A DNA stretch of 5,130 bases from Wenzhouxiangella sp. (GTDB lineage Bacteria > Pseudomonadota > Gammaproteobacteria > Xanthomonadales > Wenzhouxiangellaceae). Made by a program: the position numbers and the translations under genes. Every line of letters starts with the position of its first letter. Positions within the stretch are counted from its first letter, which is position 1. The DNA lies in the NCBI GenBank assembly GCA_007135355.1, contig SLJA01000268.1, positions 1 through 5,130 on the forward strand, in the 5' to 3' direction. Of this stretch, positions 1 to 4,614 are shown piece by piece. The notes under the pieces are model-generated. The model was given only the letters and a program-made list of their open reading frames with translations, made no database searches and was not told the origin of the DNA.

Positions 1-163
1 CCGGCGCATTGTCAATCTGATCATAGGCCCGGAATTCACCACCGCGAGCTTCCGCGCACACCTTCGTCAGCGCCGCCGTCAGCGTCGTCTTGCCATGGTC
101 TACGTGACCAATCGTGCCGACGTTCACGTGCGGCTTCGTGCGTTCAAACTTTGCCTTGGACAT
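1..163 (-). CDS. tuf: Elongation factor Tu, N-terminal part (cut by window edge)
   Basis: EF-Tu is the cytoplasmic GTPase that carries aminoacyl-tRNA to the ribosomal A site. Only the first 54 codons are present; the gene runs off the left edge. The translation begins MSKAKFERTKPHVNVGTIGH and continues into the P-loop GHVDHGKT (residues 19-26), followed by LTAALT, which is diagnostic of bacterial EF-Tu. The ATG at 161-163 is preceded by GGAG at a 10-nt spacing. It lies directly downstream of three tRNA genes on the same strand, as in the E. coli tufB operon, so it is probably co-transcribed with them from the promoter at 562-590. Whether this is tufA-like or tufB-like cannot be told from sequence, because duplicates are nearly identical; the tRNA linkage argues for the tufB position. 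No oddity is seen in the visible part. Confidence 0.97.
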   Translation of the reverse strand, partial: MSKAKFERTKPHVNVGTIGHVDHGKTTLTAALTKVCAEARGGEFRAYDQIDNAP

Positions 164-201
164 GCGTCAAAAACTCCGTTCCCTGATGTTGATTTGTCAA
201 A

Positions 202-216
202 GCGCTCAAACAGCGC
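202..216 (-). other. Small stem-loop in the tRNA-Thr to tuf spacer
   Basis: A perfect 5-bp inverted repeat (GCGCT, loop GTTTG, AGCGC on the minus strand) lies 6 nt past the CCA end of tRNA-Thr and is followed by TTTGAC. In the tRNA-tuf transcript it could mark the cleavage zone that separates the mature tRNA from tuf mRNA, or protect the new 5' end of the tuf message. The stem is short and the U-run is only three bases, so it is unlikely to be an efficient terminator. The structure is seen directly; the role is inferred. Confidence 0.4.
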
Positions 217-222
217 CTAATC

Positions 223-298
<76 letters not shown>

Positions 299-310
299 GC
301 GGTTATCAAT

Positions 311-384
311 TGGAGCGGGTGATCGGAATCGAACCGACATCATGAGCTTGGAAGGCTCAGGTTCTACCATTGAACTACACCCGC
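311..384 (-). tRNA. glyT: tRNA-Gly (anticodon TCC)
   Basis: This is a 74-nt tRNA with encoded CCA (311-313). The acceptor stem GCGGGTG pairs with CACCCGC and the discriminator is T. The anticodon stem TGAGC/GCTCA closes the loop CTTCCAA, so the anticodon is TCC and it reads GGA and GGG glycine codons. The T arm carries GGTTCGATTCC. It is the middle gene of the Tyr-Gly-Thr-tuf cluster, matching glyT in E. coli. Because it decodes rarer glycine codons, it is likely needed in one or few copies. Confidence 0.97.
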
Positions 385-391
385 TCGGTTC

Positions 392-410
392 GTTCGGTTA
401 AGCTCCGAAC
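392..410 (-). other. Stem-loop in the tRNA-Tyr to tRNA-Gly spacer
   Basis: A perfect 6-bp inverted repeat on the minus strand (GTTCGG, 7-nt loop, CCGAAC) fills half of the 38-nt spacer between tRNA-Tyr and tRNA-Gly. Spacer hairpins in polycistronic tRNA transcripts commonly separate processing sites. There is no U-tract, so it is not a terminator. The pairing is seen; the processing role is inferred. Confidence 0.45.
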
Positions 411-422
411 ACGCTCGAATCG

Positions 423-507
423 TGGTGGAGGGGGCAGGATTCGAACCTGCGAAGGCATAGCCAGCAGATTTACAGTCTGCCCTCGTTGACCGCTTGAGTA
501 CCCCTCC
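423..507 (-). tRNA. tyrU: tRNA-Tyr (anticodon GTA)
   Basis: This is an 85-nt class II tRNA with a long variable arm and encoded CCA (423-425). The acceptor stem GGAGGGG pairs with CCCCTCC and the discriminator is A. The anticodon stem GCAGA/TCTGC closes the loop CTGTAAA, giving anticodon GTA for tyrosine UAC and UAU. The T arm is GGTTCGAATCC. It is the first tRNA of the cluster; its 5' end is about 48 nt downstream of the predicted transcription start. In E. coli a second threonine tRNA (thrU) precedes it, and that is absent here. Confidence 0.97.
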
Positions 508-535
508 GAACAATCCGACGCTCTAAACACTCCTG

Positions 536-554
536 TTCGTCAAATCCAGACGAA
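536..554 (-). other. Leader hairpin at the predicted 5' end of the tRNA-tuf transcript
   Basis: A perfect 6-bp inverted repeat on the minus strand (TTCGTC, 7-nt loop, GACGAA) starts at or within a couple of bases of the transcription start predicted from the promoter at 562-590. It would place a hairpin at the very 5' end of the primary transcript, ahead of RNase P cleavage at tRNA-Tyr. The repeat is seen directly; a stabilising or processing role is inferred. Confidence 0.4.
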
Positions 555-561
555 GCCTGCT

Positions 562-590
562 ATTGTCGCCTATCGAACTACGATAGTCAA
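562..590 (-). promoter_or_regulatory. Sigma-70-type promoter for the tRNA-Tyr/Gly/Thr-tuf operon
   Basis: On the minus strand, TTGACT (585-590, 5 of 6 matches to TTGACA) is separated by exactly 17 nt from GACAAT (562-567, 4 of 6 matches to TATAAT). The start is expected near 554-557, about 48 nt before tRNA-Tyr. The region just upstream of the -35 contains a short A/T-rich stretch (GGAAATTTG) that could be a weak UP element. A perfect 6-bp inverted repeat lies within the spacer and overlaps the -35 by one base. Because it lies between ychF and the tRNAs, the cluster can be transcribed independently of the rplY-pth-ychF operon. Confidence 0.75.
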
Positions 591-648
591 CCGACTCGAT
601 CACAAATTTCCGCCTGTCCGGCGCTTCGTGCCGCGCTGTTCGGCCACC

Positions 649-1740
649 TCAGACATTGAAGCGAAAATGCATCACATCGCCTTCAGCGACCACGTAGTCC
701 TTGCCCTCCAGACGCAATTTACCGGCTGCTTTGGCGCCGGCCTCGCCGCGACTGGCGACGAAATCATCGAACGCGGTCACTTCGGCCCGGATGAAACCTT
801 TTTCAAAATCACTGTGGATACGGCCCGCGGCTTGCGGCGCGGTCGCGCCACGATGCACGGTCCAGGCGCGCACTTCTTTGGGCCCAGCAGTAAAAAACGT
901 CAACAGTTCGAGCAAGGCATAACCGGCCCGAATGAGGCGATTCAGGCCCGGCTCGGTCTGACCCAGATCGGCCAGAAACTCAGCCTGCTCGGCGGCGCTC
1001 AACTCTGCCAGTTCAGCCTCCAGTGCGGCACACAGCACCACGACTTCGGCGTTCTGACTTGCGGCATGGGTGCGTACCTGCCTGACCAGCTCGTTGTCGG
1101 CGACAGCCGAATCGTCCACGTTGGCCACGAACAAGACCGGCTTGGCGGTAATGAACTGCCAGCTCTTGAGGGTCGCCCGCTCCACGTCAGCCAGCTCCAG
1201 GGTGCGCAAAGGCGCGCCACTGCCCAAATGCTCCACAACCCGGGTCAGCAACTCCGTCAAGCGCCGGGCTTCCTTGTCCCCGGATTTGCTCTGGCGCGCC
1301 GCGCGGTCCAGCGCTCGTTCGGCCGTCTCCAGATCGGCCAAGACCAGTTCGGTGTCGATGGTTTCAATGTCCGACAGCGGGTCGATACGACCGGCCACGT
1401 GGGTGACGTCATCGTCCGCAAAACAGCGCACGATATGCGCGATGGCATCAGTCTCGCGGATGTGGGCAAGGAACTTGTTACCCAACCCCTCGCCGCGTGA
1501 GGCACCGGCCACCAGACCCGCAATATCAACGAACTGCATCATGGTCGGAACGGTTTTTTCAGGGCGCACGATGTCGGCCAGCGCCTGCAGCCGCGCATCG
1601 GGCACGGCCACCATGCCCACATTGGGCTCAATGGTGCAGAAAGGATAATTCTCGGCCGCGATCTCGGCTTTGGTCAGGCAATTGAACAGGGTCGACTTGC
1701 CCACGTTGGGCAAACCCACGATGCCGCATTTGAATCCCAC
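649..1740 (-). CDS. ychF: Ribosome-associated ATPase/GTPase YchF (OLA1 family)
   Basis: YchF is a cytoplasmic Obg-related P-loop nucleotidase that binds ribosomes and is linked to stress responses. The 363-aa product equals E. coli YchF in length. It shows the P-loop GLPNVGKST (residues 9-17), G3 DIAGLV (72-77), His114 in THVAG (the position reported as important for ATPase activity in E. coli), a helical insertion around 130-200, and a C-terminal TGS domain (about 278-361) with TFFTAGPKEVRAWT and DFEKGFIRAE. The G4 position reads NVDD (207-210); the family normally has NxxE, which favours ATP over GTP. The start is GTG, chosen because it gives the conserved MGFKCGIVG and an in-frame stop lies 9 nt upstream. 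It sits 6 nt after the pth stop, so coupled translation is likely. No convincing terminator follows it. Confidence 0.97.
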   Translation of the reverse strand: MGFKCGIVGLPNVGKSTLFNCLTKAEIAAENYPFCTIEPNVGMVAVPDARLQALADIVRPEKTVPTMMQFVDIAGLVAGASRGEGLGNKFLAHIRETDAIAHIVRCFADDDVTHVAGRIDPLSDIETIDTELVLADLETAERALDRAARQSKSGDKEARRLTELLTRVVEHLGSGAPLRTLELADVERATLKSWQFITAKPVLFVANVDDSAVADNELVRQVRTHAASQNAEVVVLCAALEAELAELSAAEQAEFLADLGQTEPGLNRLIRAGYALLELLTFFTAGPKEVRAWTVHRGATAPQAAGRIHSDFEKGFIRAEVTAFDDFVASRGEAGAKAAGKLRLEGKDYVVAEGDVMHFRFNV

Positions 1741-1746
1741 TGGTTT

Positions 1747-2349
1747 TCAATCTCCTTGCGCCAGGTCGCCCCGCGCTGCCGTATGCAAGGCTTGCATGGC
1801 GCGCTCGGGCCGCCCGTTGAGCAACTCCGGGACAACCTCGACCGCCCTGTCAATTGCGGCCACAATAGCCGCCTCGTCGTCGGCGCCGGCCCGACTCAAA
1901 ACCCATGGCGTCACCGCCTCGCGCAGCCCTGGATGTCCAATGCCAATGCGCACCCGCCAGAAGTCGGGGCCGCCCAGATGGGAAAAGAGGCTGCGCAAGC
2001 CGTTATGCCCGCCGTGCCCACCTCCCAACTTGAGCCGCGCCGTGCCCGGTGCCAAATCCAGGTCGTCGTAGGCGACCAGCACGCGCTGATGCGGGATCTG
2101 AAAATAATCCATGACGGCCCGCACCGCCCGCCCTGAATCGTTCATGTAGGTCTCCGGCTTCAACACGACCGCCTCGACTCCGTCGAGGCGCGCGCGGCCA
2201 GCCAGGCCATGAAATTTCTTGTCCTTTTTCAGTCCGCAGGGCCAACGGCGATCCATAGCGTCAACGAACCAGAACCCGGCGTTATGCCGGGTTCTTTCGT
2301 ACTGACTGCCAGGGTTGCCCAGGCCAACGATCAACCAGCGATCACCCAT
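1747..2349 (-). CDS. pth: Peptidyl-tRNA hydrolase
   Basis: Pth is a cytoplasmic enzyme that cleaves the ester bond of peptidyl-tRNAs that drop off the ribosome, freeing tRNA for reuse; it is usually essential. The 200-aa product is close to the E. coli length (194). It keeps the whole active site, shifted by two residues from E. coli numbering: N12 in GLGNPG, catalytic H22 in RHNAG, N70 in TYMNDSG, D95 in AYDDLDL and N116 in GGHNGLRS. The ATG at 2347-2349 gives the typical start MGDRWLIVGLGNPG. The ribosome site ahead of it is weak (GGGTGG), and rplY ends only 32 nt upstream, so it is read as the second gene of rplY-pth-ychF. Its stop codon is in the same frame as the ychF start, two codons away. 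Confidence 0.97.
   Translation of the reverse strand: MGDRWLIVGLGNPGSQYERTRHNAGFWFVDAMDRRWPCGLKKDKKFHGLAGRARLDGVEAVVLKPETYMNDSGRAVRAVMDYFQIPHQRVLVAYDDLDLAPGTARLKLGGGHGGHNGLRSLFSHLGGPDFWRVRIGIGHPGLREAVTPWVLSRAGADDEAAIVAAIDRAVEVVPELLNGRPERAMQALHTAARGDLAQGD
1752..1757 (-). promoter_or_regulatory. Shine-Dalgarno of ychF, inside the end of pth
   Basis: AAGGAG on the minus strand lies within the last codons of pth, 11 nt before the ychF GTG. The spacing is longer than usual and the start codon is GTG, so ychF translation probably depends partly on ribosomes finishing pth. No closer purine-rich site exists between the pth stop and the GTG. Confidence 0.65.
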
Positions 2350-2381
2350 CAGACCACCCGGGCGCTGCGCCGGTCGGCCGC

Positions 2382-3122
2382 TCAGTCGGTCTTGCGACTC
2401 GCCTCTTCGTCGTCCGCGTCATCGACTTCCTCCGAGGCATCCTCGGCATCGTCTTCGGACTCGGCCACGGTCTCGACGGCCGGGGCAACGTCCGCCGCCG
2501 CATCGGCCTCGGCGGCCATTTCACCCGTGCCCTGCGACTCGCGAATGAAGATCGCAGCCACCACTGGAGCGTCGTTGTCTTCCGATACTTCCAGTGCGGG
2601 GATGGTGACGCCCTCCGGCAGGGCCAGCTGGCTGAGCATGACACTGTCACCGGGCTGCAATGCGCCCAGGTCCACCTCGATGTACTCGGGCAGATTTTCC
2701 GGGGTAGCGGCAATCTCGACTTCAGTAATCTGGTGGGAAATCACCACGCCACTCATGCGACCGGCCGGCGAGTCCTCTTCATTGACGAAATGCAGAGGCA
2801 CTTCGATGCGCAAAGCCTGGCCGGCCGACACGCGCAGAAAATCCACATGCGTCAATAGCGGCTTGAACGGATGCCGCTGCAGATCGCGCAACACTACGCG
2901 TTGACGCTTGCCGCCGCTGATGACCAGATCAAGGACCGAGGAGCGAAAAGCCTCGTCCTCCACGGCATGCAGCAGGTAGTTGTGATCGACCGTCAGGCTG
3001 ACTGGACCCTGATCAGCTCCATAGACAATGGCCGGAACGCGTCCCGCGCGACGCAGGCGGCGGCTCGCACCTTTCCCTACATCCGCGCGCGGCTCGGCCG
3101 CTACTTCGAATTTTTTGCTCAT
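2382..3122 (-). CDS. rplY: Large-subunit ribosomal protein bL25, long CTC/TL5 form
   Basis: bL25 binds 5S rRNA in the 50S subunit. This 246-aa version is the two-domain CTC/TL5 type, far longer than the 94-aa E. coli L25. The N-terminal 5S-binding barrel spans about residues 3-95, with GKGASRRLRRAGRVPAIVYG and RDLQRHPFKPLLTHVDFLRV. A second beta domain spans about 100-195 (EVPLHFVNEEDSP, LPEYIEVDLGALQPGDSV, LPEGVTIP). Residues about 200-246 form a low-complexity Ala/Glu/Asp tail ending in SRKTD, probably disordered. The ATG at 3120-3122 was chosen because MSKKFEV is family-typical and GGAG lies upstream. The longer in-frame start at 3197 falls on the promoter -10 element and would not be on the transcript. 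It is the first gene of the operon with pth and ychF. Confidence 0.95.
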   Translation of the reverse strand: MSKKFEVAAEPRADVGKGASRRLRRAGRVPAIVYGADQGPVSLTVDHNYLLHAVEDEAFRSSVLDLVISGGKRQRVVLRDLQRHPFKPLLTHVDFLRVSAGQALRIEVPLHFVNEEDSPAGRMSGVVISHQITEVEIAATPENLPEYIEVDLGALQPGDSVMLSQLALPEGVTIPALEVSEDNDAPVVAAIFIRESQGTGEMAAEADAAADVAPAVETVAESEDDAEDASEEVDDADDEEASRKTD

Positions 3123-3156
3123 TGATTGAACATCTCCAACTAGATTGTCACAAAAT

Positions 3157-3185
3157 CCGGGGTGGCCCGCGACCAGGCCCTCCGG
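3157..3185 (-). other. GC-rich leader structure of rplY (possible attenuator or operator)
   Basis: The predicted rplY 5' untranslated region is about 66 nt long. It contains CCGG...CCGG arms (3182-3185 and 3157-3160) enclosing GG/CC and GGCC/GGCC pairing possibilities, followed on the minus strand by ATTTTG. This could be a leader hairpin ahead of the GGAG ribosome site. Autogenous control of rplY by L25 is known in E. coli and relatives, which makes a structured leader plausible. The U-run is short and the pairing imperfect, so termination is doubtful. Confidence 0.25.
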
Positions 3186-3195
3186 GCAGCCCGCC

Positions 3196-3225
3196 ATTAT
3201 AGCCCGCTATGAGCCTGTAAAACAA
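3196..3225 (-). promoter_or_regulatory. Promoter of the rplY-pth-ychF operon
   Basis: A perfect TATAAT (3196-3201, minus strand) is preceded by TTGTTT (3220-3225) at an 18-nt spacing. The -35 is weak (3 of 6) but lies in a T-rich tract. The bases after the -10 are GGCGGGC, a GC-rich discriminator of the kind found at stringently controlled ribosomal promoters. Transcription would start near 3189, leaving a leader of about 66 nt. Growth-rate or ppGpp control is inferred from the discriminator and the gene content. Confidence 0.7.
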
Positions 3226-3237
3226 AATCTGCTCCGA

Positions 3238-3247
3238 TTTCCGGAAA
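3238..3247. repeat. 10-bp perfect palindrome between rplY and yccA
   Basis: TTTCCGGAAA is a perfect palindrome located just upstream of the rplY -35 region and about 30 bp upstream of the yccA -35 candidate. It may be a regulator site for either divergent gene. No known operator consensus is recognised. Confidence 0.35.
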
Positions 3248-3259
3248 CCTTCCTGCTAC

Positions 3260-3283
3260 CATTGCGGTCAATGATCATTGCGG
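3260..3283. repeat. CATTGCGG direct repeat with an embedded 12-bp palindrome
   Basis: CATTGCGG occurs at 3260-3267 and again at 3276-3283, a 16-bp period. Between them the perfect palindrome CAATGATCATTG (3269-3280) supplies an inverted CAATG half-site, so three CATTG/CAATG units lie within 21 bp. The right copy overlaps the candidate yccA -35 (3278-3283). The layout resembles a binding site for a dimeric regulator; which regulator is unknown. Confidence 0.45.
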
Positions 3284-3305
3284 CCGGACGCTGTCCGGCT
3301 ACAAT
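3278..3305 (+). promoter_or_regulatory. Candidate promoter of yccA with a palindromic spacer
   Basis: TTGCGG (3278-3283, 3 of 6 matches) is followed after 16 nt by TACAAT (3300-3305, 5 of 6 matches to TATAAT). Transcription would begin near 3312, giving a leader of about 30 nt before the ATG. A perfect 7-bp inverted repeat GCCGGAC-GCT-GTCCGGC (3283-3299) fills the spacer exactly. The weak -35 with an operator-like spacer suggests regulated rather than constitutive expression. Confidence 0.5.
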
Positions 3306-3334
3306 CTTGCTGGATATCAGTCAAAACACGAGTT

Positions 3335-3338
3335 GGAG
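3335..3338 (+). promoter_or_regulatory. Shine-Dalgarno of yccA with very short spacing
   Basis: GGAG ends only 3 nt before the ATG at 3342. This is shorter than the usual 5-9 nt, and no other purine-rich site lies nearby. The alternative TTG start at 3333 overlaps this element and is less likely. Confidence 0.6.
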
Positions 3339-3341
3339 ACC

Positions 3342-4025
3342 ATGACCGAACGAATCCGTACAGCTTCCCTGCCCCGAGGTGCCGGAGCGGAAATCGATGA
3401 AAGCGCGCGCAAGGTTCTGCGTAACACCTGGAATCTTCTGGCCATGACGCTGTTGTTCAGCGCCGCCATGGGCTATGTCGCTATGACTCAGGGCTGGCCT
3501 TATCCCGGGGTGCTGCTGACCCTGGCCGGCTATTTTGGCCTGCTGTTTCTGACCGTCGCGTTGCGCAATTCAGCTTGGGGGCTGTTGAGCGTGTTTGCGC
3601 TAACCGGCTTCATGGGAGCGACTTTCGGTCCCATCGTCAACAGCTACCTCAGCGCGTTCAGCAACGGCCATGAACTCGTCATCGCCGCTTTTGGCGCAAC
3701 CGCCATTGCCTTTGTCGGCTTGTCGGCTTTCGCCATGACCACGCGGCGCGACTTCAGCTTTCTGGGGCCATTCCTGTTCGTCGGCATCCTGGTTGCTTTT
3801 CTGGCCGGTCTGGGCGCGATCTTTTTCGAAATGAGCGCACTGGGACTCGCAGTGTCGGTGATGTTCGCGGTGCTGATGTGCGGGCTGATTCTTTATCAAA
3901 CCCAGCAGATCGTGCGCGGCGGCGAACGCAACTACATTATGGCCACGGTGACTTTGTTCGTGTCCATCTATAACCTGTTTTCCAGTCTGCTCCATCTGTT
4001 CGGCTTTTTGATGGGCGAGGACTGA
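3342..4025 (+). CDS. yccA: Bax inhibitor-1 / YccA family inner-membrane protein
   Basis: This 227-aa protein is a polytopic inner-membrane protein of the BI-1 (UPF0005) family, closest by eye to E. coli YccA (219 aa), a substrate and modulator of the FtsH protease. After a soluble N-terminal stretch of about 27 residues there are seven hydrophobic segments, near residues 30-48, 54-72, 76-98, 110-130, 138-160, 164-184 and 198-220. Shared YccA-like blocks include KVLRNTW, FALTGFMGATFGPIVNSYLSA, TTRRDFSFLG, QIVRGGERNYIMATVTLFVS and IYNLFSSLLHLFGF. The two aspartates that form the pH-sensing pair in Bacillus YetJ appear absent, as in YccA. It has its own promoter region divergent from rplY and ends in a strong terminator, so it looks monocistronic. 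Transport or proteolysis-related function is inferred from the family. Confidence 0.92.
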   Translation: MTERIRTASLPRGAGAEIDESARKVLRNTWNLLAMTLLFSAAMGYVAMTQGWPYPGVLLTLAGYFGLLFLTVALRNSAWGLLSVFALTGFMGATFGPIVNSYLSAFSNGHELVIAAFGATAIAFVGLSAFAMTTRRDFSFLGPFLFVGILVAFLAGLGAIFFEMSALGLAVSVMFAVLMCGLILYQTQQIVRGGERNYIMATVTLFVSIYNLFSSLLHLFGFLMGED

Positions 4026-4049
4026 GTCAGATCACGAAAATGCCCAAGC

Positions 4050-4082
4050 AAACCCCGGCCACAAGCCGGGGTTTTGCGTTTT
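4050..4082 (+). terminator. Rho-independent terminator after yccA, possibly bidirectional
   Basis: A perfect 10-bp stem (AAACCCCGGC at 4050-4059 with GCCGGGGTTT at 4065-4074) closes a 5-nt loop and is followed by TTTTGCGTTTT. It lies 25 nt after the yccA stop. Because A's precede the left arm, the same stem read on the minus strand is followed by TTTGCTT, so it may also end the convergent lspA transcript. Confidence 0.92.
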
Positions 4083-4099
4083 CTGGTTTCTGGACAAAG

Positions 4100-4119
4100 C
4101 CTGAGCATCGGGCCTCAGG
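4100..4119 (-). other. Stem-loop spanning the lspA stop codon
   Basis: A perfect 6-bp inverted repeat (CCTGAG and CTCAGG, 8-nt loop) includes the lspA TGA in its first arm on the minus strand. It is followed by CTTTGTCC, which is only weakly U-rich. It may help terminate ileS-lspA transcription or protect the 3' end, together with the stronger stem at 4050-4074. The role is inferred. Confidence 0.35.
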
Positions 4120-4612
4120 TGGTCGAGACGCGGCGCGGAATGAATCCCTCCAGCAGCAGCAAGATGACCCCGGTGACGATGACCATATCGGCAATATTGA
4201 ACGCCGGCCAGTGCCAGCCTTGGTAGTGGACATCGATGAAATCGACCACATAGCCCTGGCGGATACGGTCGATCATGTTGCCCAGCGCGCCGGCCAGCAC
4301 CATGACAATGGCCACCGGCAATAGCCGTGCGGAGTTCGGCAGACGTTTGAGCCAGACCAACAGCACGCCGCTGACAATCAGGGCTATGGCGGTGAAAAAC
4401 CAGCGCTGCCAGCCGCCGGCGTCCGCGAGGAGACTGAACGCCGCCCCTTCGTTGTGCGCCAGTGTGAGATTCAGCCAGGGCGTGATCACAAGCGGCCGAA
4501 ACAGCTCCAGGTTCTGGCTGGCCAGATGCTTGGTCCACAAATCCAGCGCCAGCAATACACCGGCCAGAGCCAGCCATAGCAGGTAGCGGCCGGGCCGCAT
4601 GGTCTGCGACAT
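4115..4612 (-). CDS. lspA: Lipoprotein signal peptidase (signal peptidase II)
   Basis: LspA is the inner-membrane aspartyl protease that removes the signal peptide from diacylglyceryl-prolipoproteins, after Lgt and before Lnt; it is the target of globomycin. The 165-aa length matches E. coli (164). Four hydrophobic segments are visible near residues 9-27, 68-88, 98-112 and 137-155. The catalytic aspartates are D115 in GNMIDR and D142 in FNIADMVI, with the conserved HNEGAAFS (53-60), GGWQRWFF (66-73) and VVDFID (122-127). The ATG at 4610-4612 gives MSQTMRPGRY, resembling E. coli MSQ. An earlier in-frame start would lie inside ileS. Only 2 nt separate it from the ileS stop and its own ribosome site is weak, so translation is probably coupled. 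The fkpB and ispH genes that follow lspA in E. coli are not here. Confidence 0.97.
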   Translation of the reverse strand: MSQTMRPGRYLLWLALAGVLLALDLWTKHLASQNLELFRPLVITPWLNLTLAHNEGAAFSLLADAGGWQRWFFTAIALIVSGVLLVWLKRLPNSARLLPVAIVMVLAGALGNMIDRIRQGYVVDFIDVHYQGWHWPAFNIADMVIVTGVILLLLEGFIPRRVSTT

Positions 4613-4614
4613 GG

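Noticed and set aside
172..200. TTGACA upstream of tuf as a tuf-specific promoter
   Set aside because: The -35 hexamer is perfect on the minus strand (195-200), but at 17-nt spacing the -10 position is GGAGTT, which is the ribosome site, not a TATAAT-like element.
611..623. Hairpin CGCC-GGACA-GGCG as a ychF terminator
   Set aside because: The stem is only 4 bp and is followed by GAAATTTG, not a U-run, so it is too weak to call.
628..1500. Long plus-strand open frame (290 codons) opposite ychF
   Set aside because: It lies wholly antisense to a full-length, well-conserved ychF, begins with a GTG without a ribosome site, and its product has no recognisable domain. It is a codon-bias shadow in GC-rich DNA.
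2209..2904. Plus-strand open frame (231 codons) over pth and rplY
   Set aside because: It is antisense to two conserved genes. Its Ser/Ala-rich product is simply the reverse reading of the acidic low-complexity tail of rplY.
3123..3197. 25-residue N-terminal extension of rplY from an upstream start
   Set aside because: The start falls on the TATAAT promoter element, it lacks a ribosome site, and the extension is not typical of bL25. The ATG at 3120-3122 fits the family start.
3600..3995. Minus-strand open frame (131 codons) inside yccA
   Set aside because: It is antisense to a conserved membrane-protein gene, with a His/Gln/Glu-rich product that is the expected complement of hydrophobic codons.
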